64,000 bases of DNA from Chitinophagales bacterium (lineage in GTDB: Bacteria; Bacteroidota; Bacteroidia; Chitinophagales; Saprospiraceae). The stretch's first letter is position 1. Every line of letters begins with the position of its first letter. This document shows positions 57,622 to 64,000 of the stretch, one piece after another. The notes beneath the pieces were generated by a model that had not been told where the DNA came from, did no database searches, and worked only from the letters and a program-made list of their open reading frames with translations. Position numbers and translations under genes: made by a program. The stretch lies in assembly GCA_013299105.1 (NCBI GenBank), contig JAAFJY010000008.1, positions 1 to 64,000 on the forward strand. Reading direction: 5' to 3'.

Positions 57622-57894
57622 TTAGTTTACTGAGTCTCCCAATTCTTTACCAGGTTTGAACTTAACCTGTTTTTTTGCAGCGATGGTGATCGATGCGCCG
57701 GTTGATGGGTTACGGCCAGTGCGTGCTTCGCGCGTGGATACTGAGAAAGTGCCAAAACCAATCAAAGTCACCTTGCCACCAGCTTTCAGTTCGTCGGAAA
57801 TGCCACTGATTACAGCATCTAATGCATCAGCTGCTTGAGCCTTAGTGATTTTTGCGCCTTCGGCAATCTTGTTTACCAGATCTCCTTTATTCAT
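57622..57894 (-). CDS. hup: HU family DNA-binding protein
   Basis: 90 residues: MNKGDLVNKIAEGAKITKAQ, helical dimer core DALDAVISGISDELKAGGKV, then TLIGFGTFSVSTREARTGRN and the DNA-binding arm PSTGASITIAAKKQVKFKPG. This is the standard HU fold; the A-R-x-G-R-N-P motif is at 58-64. The dimer bends and compacts DNA. The gene has a long upstream gap (57895-58355) with a TACGTTTG match to the Bacteroidota TAnnTTTG -7 element on the minus strand at 58031-58038, about 137 nt before the ATG; no matching -33 was found. Confidence 0.96.
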   Translation of the reverse strand: MNKGDLVNKIAEGAKITKAQAADALDAVISGISDELKAGGKVTLIGFGTFSVSTREARTGRNPSTGASITIAAKKQVKFKPGKELGDSVN

Positions 57895-58355
57895 TTCAAA
57901 GGGTTTTAGTAACGGCCTGCGAAGTCATTGAAACTAAAGCATGGAAGGACTTAGGTTTTCCAATCAGAAGTTTATTGACGCTTTCGAAGACAGTTACAGG
58001 GTTTGATGAAATAAGTATAACTCCAAAAAACAAACGTAACCTGTGGTGAATCATAAAATGTATTTACACAAGTGACCTTTATTTTTGACTTACCATAATG
58101 ATGAAACAATCCCAGTCCTATCTGTTAGGTTTTATTGGGCTCCAAAGGTAGCCGCTCTGCTTTGTAAAACCAAAATTTTTGAGACGAAAAAGCCCAAAAA
58201 GCCTGATTTTGCTGGTCTGTTCTGCATTTATTTCATAGAACAGACAATTTTTTGCCTAAAGCTGTCATTTTGCTAGTGGTTTCAAAGCAAAAAAGGGAAC
58301 TCAATCCCCATATGCCTTGAAAACATTGGAACCTTGAACGCAAAAGCAGCTAATT
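57895..58355. other. Intergenic region between HU and a small lipoprotein-like gene
   Basis: 461 bp, AT-rich, divergent promoters expected. The only specific site seen is the minus-strand TACGTTTG near 58031. CTGTTCTGCATTTATTTCAT then AGAACAG (58217-58244) can form a small stem. No reading frame with coding character. Confidence 0.5.
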
Positions 58356-58580
58356 ATGGTGTCGAGTGGTGCTAAAACTTTTCAAAAAACAGCCAACAAT
58401 TGGTTTTTTACACTCTTCCTTGGCTTGATCATCGGGATGAGCGGAGTGTCCTGTGCCCGTGGCTCTGGTTGCCCGGCGAACGAGGCCCACGCCAAAATGA
58501 ACCTGGAAAAAGCCCCCAGCAAGCACGGCAAAACCGATTTGTTTGGCAAGCCCAAGAAAAAATTGAAGCGCAAGCGCTAA
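58356..58580 (+). CDS. Small lipoprotein-like protein with a basic tail
   Basis: 74 residues. A hydrophobic segment (FFTLFLGLIIGMSGVSCARG) ends in VSC, acceptable as a lipobox, then GSGCPANEAHAKMNLEKAPS and a strongly basic C-terminus (GKTDLFGKPKKKLKRKR). The Cys-Pro-Ala after the signal and the Lys/Arg tail recall small Bacteroidota proteins with an S-x-L-F-G/K basic ending. Role unknown. Its stop overlaps the convergent flavoprotein gene by 4 bp. It might be an exported nucleic-acid- or lipid-binding peptide; this is a guess. Confidence 0.6.
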   Translation: MVSSGAKTFQKTANNWFFTLFLGLIIGMSGVSCARGSGCPANEAHAKMNLEKAPSKHGKTDLFGKPKKKLKRKR

Positions 58581-59791
58581 TCCCTCACCGCTTCCGTCCC
58601 AGCAATTTTACCCCCACTCCAGGCTGCCTGGAAATTGAAGCCGCCCGTAATGGCGTCAACGTCCAAAACTTCACCCGCGAAATAAAGGCCAGGAAATAAT
58701 TTGCTACCAAAGGTCTTGAAGTTGATTTCTCGCAGGTCCACTCCACCAGCGGTCACGAACTCTTCCTTGAAGGTACTTTTGCCGTTGATTTGAAACTGGC
58801 CTTGTGCGAGCTCCGTTTCTAACTTACCCAACTCATGCTTGTTCAAATCGCCCCAGCGTTTTTCGGGGCCAATGCAGCTGGCTTGAACCAAGCTTTTCCA
58901 CAAACGGCTGGGCAAACCAAATTTGGAATTGGCAGCACAGGCTTTTTTGCCTTCATTTTGCTTGAGTTGTTCCAACTCGGCTTTCACATCATCAATGTCC
59001 CAACCCGTCCAATTGATGCGGATCGAAAAGTGGTATTGTTTCTCGGCCAATTCTCTAGCACCCCAAGCGGAGAGTTTCAAAACAGCTGGCCCACTCAAGC
59101 CCCAATGGGTGATCAGCAAGGGGCCTTCGGTCTGGAGTTTACTGCCTTCCAAATAGACTTTTGCTTCGGGCACAGAAATACCCAACAAGTCTTTCAATCG
59201 TGGGTCTTTGGTATTGAAAGTGAACAAAGAAGGCACGGGCTCAACGATGCGGTGCCCCAAATCTGCCAAAACCTTCCACATGGCGGGACTGCTGCCCGTG
59301 GCGACCAAAATCCGGTCGGCGGCAATTTTCTGTTGGGTTGTTTCGATGGTCCAATGGCTTACCGTATCCCTTGGCGGAGTCAATGACTTAACGGGCTGTT
59401 GCAAAAAAACCTGCACCCCAGCTCGTTTGGCCGCATTGGTCAAGCAATCGACGATGGTTTGAGAATTGTCGGTAACTGGAAAAATGCGGCCATCGTCCTC
59501 CGTTTTCAAGTCCACCCCACGTTCTGCAAACCAGGAAATGGTATCGCCGCAAGCGAAATGGTGGAAAGGGCCGAGCAATTCGCGTTCGCCCCTGGGGTAG
59601 TGTTTGGTCAGCTCCCTTGGATCGTAACATGCATGGGTGACATTGCAACGACCACCGCCAGAGATTTTGACTTTGCTCAAAACCTCCTTGCTTTTTTCCA
59701 GGATGATGACTTTGGCTTTGGGGTTGCTCAATGCTGCATGGATTGCTGCAAAAAAACCCGCCGCGCCCCCGCCAATGACGATCAATTGCAT
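58577..59791 (-). CDS. BaiN/HI0933-family NAD(P)/FAD-dependent oxidoreductase
   Basis: 404 residues from ATG 59791 (MQLIVIGGGAAGFFAAIHAA), which places the FAD-binding GGGAAG right at the N-terminus; ATG 59869 would add 26 unrelated residues. Motifs KVKISGGGRCNVTHACYDPR, GRIFPVTDNSQTIVDCL, ADRILVATGSSPAMW, GLSGPAVLKLSAWGARELA, EEFVTAGGVDLREINFKTFG and YFAGEVLDVDAITGGFNFQA are the HI0933/YhiN family pattern. BaiN in Clostridium reduces bile acids, but most family members have unknown substrates. Its start faces the nnr gene at 59884 (divergent). Confidence 0.9.
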   Translation of the reverse strand: MQLIVIGGGAAGFFAAIHAALSNPKAKVIILEKSKEVLSKVKISGGGRCNVTHACYDPRELTKHYPRGERELLGPFHHFACGDTISWFAERGVDLKTEDDGRIFPVTDNSQTIVDCLTNAAKRAGVQVFLQQPVKSLTPPRDTVSHWTIETTQQKIAADRILVATGSSPAMWKVLADLGHRIVEPVPSLFTFNTKDPRLKDLLGISVPEAKVYLEGSKLQTEGPLLITHWGLSGPAVLKLSAWGARELAEKQYHFSIRINWTGWDIDDVKAELEQLKQNEGKKACAANSKFGLPSRLWKSLVQASCIGPEKRWGDLNKHELGKLETELAQGQFQINGKSTFKEEFVTAGGVDLREINFKTFGSKLFPGLYFAGEVLDVDAITGGFNFQAAWSGGKIAGTEAVRD

Positions 59792-59883
59792 GAAAGGGAT
59801 GAATTTTTGGCAAAAGTAAGGTAAAAGGGCTTCATCAAGCCTTGGTTTTTTCCTAATTTGCCCTGCCAAATCCTAAAATACCA

Positions 59884-61395
59884 ATGAAAATCCTCAGCGC
59901 TCAACAAATTCGCGATTGGGATGCCTACACCATCCAACACGAACCCATTGCCTCGATTGACCTCATGGAGCGGGCTTCGGAAGCCTTTTGCGATTGGTTG
60001 CAAGAGAAGTTTCCGCCCAGGCCTGCAGCGACAACCATCCATGTTTTTTGCGGTCTCGGCAACAATGGCGGCGATGGCCTGGCGGTGGCAAGGATCCTGA
60101 ATCGGCGGTTTTATGAGGTAAAAGTTTACCGTTGCCATTTGGGTACGCAGTTCAGTCCAGACCACCTCACAAATTTGGAGCGCTTGCCCAAATATGACGA
60201 AGTCTCGGTTTTGGACCTTCATGAAAATGATGCTTTTCCCGGTATTCCAGCTGCTGAAATTGTGATCGACGCCATTTTGGGCACGGGCATCAATCGGCCT
60301 TTGGAGGGCTATTGGGGGGAGTTTTTGACCCACTTGTCCGCCCATCCGGGGCCTAAAATTGCCATCGACACCCCAAGTGGTTTGAATGTGGATGGCAAAA
60401 CTAGTGGTCCCTGCTTCCATGCGGATTATACCTTGGGTTTTGAGGTGCTAAAACTGGCTTTTTTGCTGCCTGACAACGAACCCGCAGTTGGGGATTGGGA
60501 AGTGCGATCAATTGGCCTGCACCCAGGATTCCTGAACGAGGCGATCACGCCTTATTATTATATCGACGAAAAACTGCTGCATGGGGTTTTGAAAAAACGG
60601 CCCCGCCACGCCCACAAGGGCCTTTTTGGCCATGCCTTGTTGATTGTGGGAAGTTATGGCATGGTGGGTGCGGCCCTGCTGAGTGGCCGGGCCACTTTGC
60701 GCAGCGGGGTAGGTTTGCTCACCATCCATGCGCCCAGTTGTGCCTATCCGATCCTGCAAATGGGCTTGCCCGAAGCAATGGTCAGCGTGGACCGGCACCA
60801 ATTCAATTTTTCTGAATTTCCAGCGATGGACAAGTATGCGGCGGTGGGCATTGGCAGTGGTTTGGGTCAAAAAGAGCATTCGGTGCGCGCTTTGGAAGAC
60901 TTCTTGCGCGAAATCGGCCAAAAACCCCTGGTCATCGACGCCGATGCCTTGAACATCATCGCGGCTCAGGGCTGGCAACACCGCTTGCCCCAAGGCTGCA
61001 TCATCACCCCGCACCCCAAGGAATTCGCCCGCCTTTTCGGCCAAACCAGCGACGATTTTGCCACCCTGCACCTCCAGCAACAAAAATCAGCCGAACACGG
61101 CATTTTCATCATCCGCAAAGGGGCTTTCACCACTTTGAGCACGCCCGATGGCCGGGTGTTTTTCAACTCCACTGGCAACCCTGGCATGGCCACAGCGGGC
61201 AGCGGCGACGTGCTCACGGGCATCCTGACGAGCCTTTTGGCCCAAGGTTACGACACCGAAACGACTGCTTGTCTGGGCATCTACTTGCACGGGCTTGCAG
61301 GTGATTTGGCGGCTGCCAGCCTGGGCCACGAGGCCCTTTTGGCGGGAGATATTGTGGAAAAATTGGGCGGGGCTTTTGGGAGGATGCGGGGGTAA
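59884..61395 (+). CDS. nnr: Bifunctional NAD(P)H-hydrate epimerase/dehydratase
   Basis: 503 residues. Residues 1-215 are the epimerase (MKILSAQQIRDWDAYTIQHE, VFCGLGNNGGDGLAVARIL, VIDAILGTGINRPLEGYWG, AIDTPSGLNVDG). Residues about 230-503 are the ADP-dependent dehydratase (RPRHAHKGLFGHALLIVGSY, LPEAMVSV, PLVIDADALNIIA, CIITPHPKEFARLFG, NPGMATAGSGDVLTGILTSL). It repairs damaged NADH and NADPH hydrates. It is followed after 54 bp by nhaD; divergent from the BaiN-like gene. Confidence 0.95.
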   Translation: MKILSAQQIRDWDAYTIQHEPIASIDLMERASEAFCDWLQEKFPPRPAATTIHVFCGLGNNGGDGLAVARILNRRFYEVKVYRCHLGTQFSPDHLTNLERLPKYDEVSVLDLHENDAFPGIPAAEIVIDAILGTGINRPLEGYWGEFLTHLSAHPGPKIAIDTPSGLNVDGKTSGPCFHADYTLGFEVLKLAFLLPDNEPAVGDWEVRSIGLHPGFLNEAITPYYYIDEKLLHGVLKKRPRHAHKGLFGHALLIVGSYGMVGAALLSGRATLRSGVGLLTIHAPSCAYPILQMGLPEAMVSVDRHQFNFSEFPAMDKYAAVGIGSGLGQKEHSVRALEDFLREIGQKPLVIDADALNIIAAQGWQHRLPQGCIITPHPKEFARLFGQTSDDFATLHLQQQKSAEHGIFIIRKGAFTTLSTPDGRVFFNSTGNPGMATAGSGDVLTGILTSLLAQGYDTETTACLGIYLHGLAGDLAAASLGHEALLAGDIVEKLGGAFGRMRG

Positions 61396-61449
61396 AGCGA
61401 AAAAACCCCTACCTTCACCCCCAACACCAAACAAACAAGCACCCTTTTC

Positions 61450-62727
61450 ATGGAAACTGCTATTCTCATTGTCTTTATCCTTGGTTACATCAGCATCGTG
61501 ATGGAGCACAAGTTGGTCATCAACAAGGCAGCTTCGGCGCTCTTGACCGGGGCTTTGTGCTGGACCATTTTCGCTTTTTTTGAACCCGACAAACATGTGC
61601 TGGGCCACCACTTGGCCGAACACTTGGGTGAAATTTCGGGTATCTTATTCTTTTTGCTGGGGGCCATGACCCTGGTGGAAGTGATCGACGCCCATCATGG
61701 CTTTGAATTGATTGTCACGCGCATCAAAACCAAAAACAAGGCCAAACTCCTCTGGATCGTTGGCTTGACGACCTTTTTCCTTTCGGCGGTTTTGGACAAC
61801 CTCACCACCGCCATTGTGATGGTTTCGCTTTTGCAAAAAATGATCGACAATGACGAAGACCGCTGGCTGTTTGCGGGCATTGTAGTCATTTCTTCGAATG
61901 CGGGCGGAGCATGGTCGCCGATTGGCGATGTGACGACTACCATGCTGTGGATCGGCGGCCAAGTCACCGCAGTCAATATTGTCAAGGAATTGTTTTTGCC
62001 TAGTTTGGTGTGCTTGCTGGTCCCATTGCTTTTACTCACATGGAGAGTTCGGGGCGAAGTAAGTCCCAACGAAGATGAAATGGATCAAGGCGGTCCGACC
62101 AATCCTCGTGAGCAAAAATTGGTGCTTTTTTTGAGCGTCGCAGTACTGATTTTTGTACCGATTTTCAAAACGGTGACTCACTTGCCGCCTTTTCTGGGCA
62201 TGTTGCTGGGGGTAGGCTTGGTTTGGGGGATCATCGAGCGTTTGCACCGCCGCAAAGAAGAGGACGAACGCAAACGCTTGAGTCCATCCAAGGCATTGCA
62301 GAAAATTGACACTCCAAGCATCCTTTTTTTCATGGGCATCTTGCTGAGTGTGGCTTGCTTGCAAAGTGCAGAAATCCTGCCACATGTAGCCCAATGGCTG
62401 GACCAAACCATTGGCAACGAATCCATTGTGGTAATGTCGATTGGCTTGCTTTCGGCCATTGTTGACAATGTTCCACTCGTAGCCGCCGCTCAAGGCATGT
62501 ACAGCCTTGACACCTACCCTACTGACCACTATTTTTGGGAGTTTTTGGCGTATGCTGCTGGTACTGGAGGCAGCGCTTTAATCATAGGATCTGCTGCGGG
62601 TGTAGCGGCAATGGGCATGGAAAACATCAATTTTTTCTGGTATCTCAAACGAGTGACCTGGCTGGCTTTGGCTGGCTTTTTTGCTGGTGCTTTGGTGTAC
62701 ATGGCGATAATGGGGCATGTTGGTTGA
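61450..62727 (+). CDS. nhaD: NhaD-type sodium:proton antiporter
   Basis: 425 residues, about 11-13 TM segments. Key parts are ILFFLLGAMTLVEVIDAHHG, LSAVLDNLTTAIVMVSLLQK (D-N-L-T-T-A), VVISSNAGGAWSPIGDVTTT (the S-N-A-G-G-A-W-S-P-I-G-D motif), and SAIVDNVPLVAAAQGMYSLD. These are the repeated hairpin motifs of the ArsB/NhaD ion transporter superfamily. It exchanges Na+ or Li+ for protons across the inner membrane, often with alkaline or marine habitats. It follows nnr on the same strand and ends in a long hairpin. Confidence 0.92.
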   Translation: METAILIVFILGYISIVMEHKLVINKAASALLTGALCWTIFAFFEPDKHVLGHHLAEHLGEISGILFFLLGAMTLVEVIDAHHGFELIVTRIKTKNKAKLLWIVGLTTFFLSAVLDNLTTAIVMVSLLQKMIDNDEDRWLFAGIVVISSNAGGAWSPIGDVTTTMLWIGGQVTAVNIVKELFLPSLVCLLVPLLLLTWRVRGEVSPNEDEMDQGGPTNPREQKLVLFLSVAVLIFVPIFKTVTHLPPFLGMLLGVGLVWGIIERLHRRKEEDERKRLSPSKALQKIDTPSILFFMGILLSVACLQSAEILPHVAQWLDQTIGNESIVVMSIGLLSAIVDNVPLVAAAQGMYSLDTYPTDHYFWEFLAYAAGTGGSALIIGSAAGVAAMGMENINFFWYLKRVTWLALAGFFAGALVYMAIMGHVG

Positions 62728-62738
62728 AATGTTTAGGG

Positions 62739-62807
62739 TTGAAATGTTGAAAAGAAAGGGGCTACGTGAAATTCAACATGTAGCCCCTTTCTCTTCAACA
62801 TTTCAAC
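62739..62807. terminator. Long bidirectional hairpin between nhaD and tpiA
   Basis: GTTGAAATGTTGAAAAG and AAAGGGGCTACGTG pair, with few mismatches, with CATGTAGCCCCTTT and CTCTTCAACATTTCAAC. The stem of about 30 bp has its own GTTGAAAT-type repeats on each arm, so here tandem repeat units have become part of a terminator serving both convergent genes. Confidence 0.8.
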
Positions 62808-62814
62808 TTTTCAA

Positions 62815-63567
62815 CTAAAAGCTGTTGATGATCGTTGCAAATTCATCCGCCTTCAAAGAGGCGCCACCGACGAGTCCGCCGTCCACGTCAGGTTGAGAGA
62901 AGAGTTCTTTGGCATTGGCGGCATTTACGCTGCCACCGTACAGAATGCTGATGCTATTGGCCAAATCAGCGCCATATTTGCCCGCAATCAAGCTCCGAAT
63001 GGCCGCGTGCATTTCCTGCGCTTGGGCCGGAGACGCAGTGCGGCCCGTGCCAATGGCCCAAATGGGTTCGTAAGCGATCACCACTTTTTCCATCTCCTCA
63101 GCGCCGAGGTGAAAGAGCCCTGCTTCGATTTGGGCGTTCACATGGGCTACATGGGAGCCCGCGTCACGGATGTCCAGGCTTTCGCCGCAGCAGAAAATGG
63201 GGGTCAGTCCATTACTCAGCACCTTGTTGGTTTTTTGCGCCAACAAGGCATCCGATTCGCCAAAATATTCGCGGCGCTCGGAATGGCCCAGGATCACGTA
63301 GTCCACGCCTACCGATTGCAGCATTTCGATTGAGGTTTCACCCGTATAAGCCCCTTTGTCTTCCTGGTGGCAGTTTTGTGCACCTAAGAAAAAGCCTTCG
63401 CGGTTTTTCAATACCTCATTTACCGCATACAAATGAATGAATGGGGTGCAAAAAACCACCGTCGCTTTTGGTTCGGCGACTTTATCTAGGATGTCGTAGC
63501 AAAGGACCAAGCCATCGTTGTAAGACTTGTTCATTTTCCAGTTGCCCGCTACGATTTTTTTTCTCAT
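62815..63567 (-). CDS. tpiA: Triosephosphate isomerase
   Basis: 250 residues from ATG 63567 (MRKKIVAGNWKMN); ATG 63573 adds Met-Glu. All TIM residues are visible: Asn and Lys in AGNWKMN, His in YVILGHSERREYFGESD, catalytic Glu in VVIAYEPIWAIGTGRTASPA, then SISILYGGSVNAANAKELFS and DVDGGLVGGASLKADEF. It interconverts dihydroxyacetone phosphate and glyceraldehyde 3-phosphate in glycolysis. It lies 32 bp from the bioB gene downstream of it in the same direction (bioB is transcribed after... upstream side), so the two may form one transcript. Confidence 0.97.
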   Translation of the reverse strand: MRKKIVAGNWKMNKSYNDGLVLCYDILDKVAEPKATVVFCTPFIHLYAVNEVLKNREGFFLGAQNCHQEDKGAYTGETSIEMLQSVGVDYVILGHSERREYFGESDALLAQKTNKVLSNGLTPIFCCGESLDIRDAGSHVAHVNAQIEAGLFHLGAEEMEKVVIAYEPIWAIGTGRTASPAQAQEMHAAIRSLIAGKYGADLANSISILYGGSVNAANAKELFSQPDVDGGLVGGASLKADEFATIINSF

Positions 63568-63599
63568 TTCCATACAAGTTTGTTTGAATCACTCCGAGA

Positions 63600-64000
63600 T
63601 TATTCCTGGGCTTTGCGTTTTTCCTTGCCCAATTTGGTGTACTGCACGTTGGCTTCAATGGTATGTCCGGGGCGAGACCACCTCAAGTCATCAGGGTTGG
63701 AGCTCAAATCTTCGTTTATTTCTTCGATCTGAGGCACAAAACCATCCGTAAAAGGCTTTTTAGGGATCAAACCCAGCTCTTTGAACATGTCCATGTCCTC
63801 GTAAGCGTCTGGGTTGGGGGTGGTCAAGAGTTTGTCGCCAGCAAAAATCGAACCCGCTCCCGCCAAGAAGCACAAAGCCTGGCCTTCCTGGCTCATTTCG
63901 GTTCGGCCAGCCGACAGGCGCACCACCGTATCGGGCATCACGATGCGGGTAACGGCGACCATGCGCACCATTTCCCAAATGCCGATTGGTTTCAAATGCT
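63600..64000 (-). CDS. bioB: Biotin synthase, C-terminal part (runs off the right edge)
   Basis: The last about 130 codons are present. [20 protein letters not shown] and [20 protein letters not shown] are the conserved end of BioB (substrate and cluster region), and the tail has [20 protein letters not shown]. The start is outside the window. BioB is a radical-SAM enzyme that inserts sulfur into dethiobiotin. The tail after residue G-L-I-P-K-K-P-F is about 60 residues longer than in E. coli BioB, with Asp/Glu and a basic end, as in other Bacteroidota. tpiA follows 32 bp after its stop. Confidence 0.93.
   Translation of the reverse strand, partial: HLKPIGIWEMVRMVAVTRIVMPDTVVRLSAGRTEMSQEGQALCFLAGAGSIFAGDKLLTTPNPDAYEDMDMFKELGLIPKKPFTDGFVPQIEEINEDLSSNPDDLRWSRPGHTIEANVQYTKLGKEKRKAQE

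Noticed and set aside
58031-58038. TACGTTTG as a firm HU promoter
   Set aside because: It matches the Bacteroidota -7 consensus, but no -33 TTTG lies at the right distance, so it is only mentioned in the HU entry.

Overview
This 64 kb window is chromosomal DNA from a member of the Bacteroidota, most likely the Saprospiria (Haliscomenobacter/Lewinella-like). That placement is inferred from gene content: two proteins end in type IX secretion sorting domains, futalosine hydrolase marks the futalosine menaquinone route, the E1 2-oxoacid dehydrogenase is an alpha-beta fusion, and HU, lipoprotein and TolC/HlyD sequences all have Bacteroidota character. No rRNA, tRNA or CRISPR array was seen. Most of the window is ordinary housekeeping DNA with short operons on both strands, broken by a few accessory patches.

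Layout. 1-300: left edge with the probable end of an IS3-like element, then a small HTH protein. 0.6-3.6 kb: HlyD adaptor and TolC efflux operon. 3.9-5.4 kb: aldo/keto reductase and DinB/YfiT protein. 5.5-6.2 kb: decayed metallo-hydrolase gene and a palindromic repeat. 6.2-9.6 kb: M1 aminopeptidase fused to a serine beta-lactamase-like domain. 9.9-14.2 kb: T9SS cargo, mqnB, prmC, accC and a small protein. 14.3-20.3 kb: S24-like regulator, secreted zinc metalloprotease, lipoprotein, a PIN/antitoxin pair with a frameshifted toxin tail, and a relic of the metalloprotease 3' end. 20.3-24.6 kb: hypothetical protein, E1 fusion, ECF sigma factor with a small partner, clpP. 24.9-28.5 kb: exported enolase-superfamily enzyme, BASS transporter and exported RraA-like protein. 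28.5-29.9 kb: kptA and a membrane protein. 30.1-33.8 kb: a three-gene operon of an intracellular subtilisin-like protease, an exported barrel-like protein and a three-TM protein resembling the YLATT domain; this is the best candidate for an undescribed system. 33.9-40.6 kb: sterol desaturase-like protein, methyltransferase, GH16 T9SS glucanase, AAA-ATPase/nuclease-like protein with a zinc-ribbon partner, and a cytochrome oxidase III-like protein. 40.8-48.1 kb: beta-barrel plus giant TPR protein, pncA, lolD, folE. 48.4-50.5 kb: FMN alpha-hydroxyacid oxidase with a second BASS transporter. 50.7-58.6 kb: lipoproteins, a vanadium haloperoxidase-like protein, acetoacetyl-CoA synthetase, HU. 58.6-64 kb: BaiN-like flavoprotein, nnr, nhaD, tpiA and the 3' part of bioB.

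The intergenic DNA carries several repeat classes: a palindromic MITE-like element in three copies, 7-8 nt tandem arrays of different sequence at many gene junctions, and degenerate short elements around 9.75, 54.3 and 55.3 kb. Some arrays run into the 5' ends of reading frames and create spurious N-terminal extensions, so several start codons were moved downstream.
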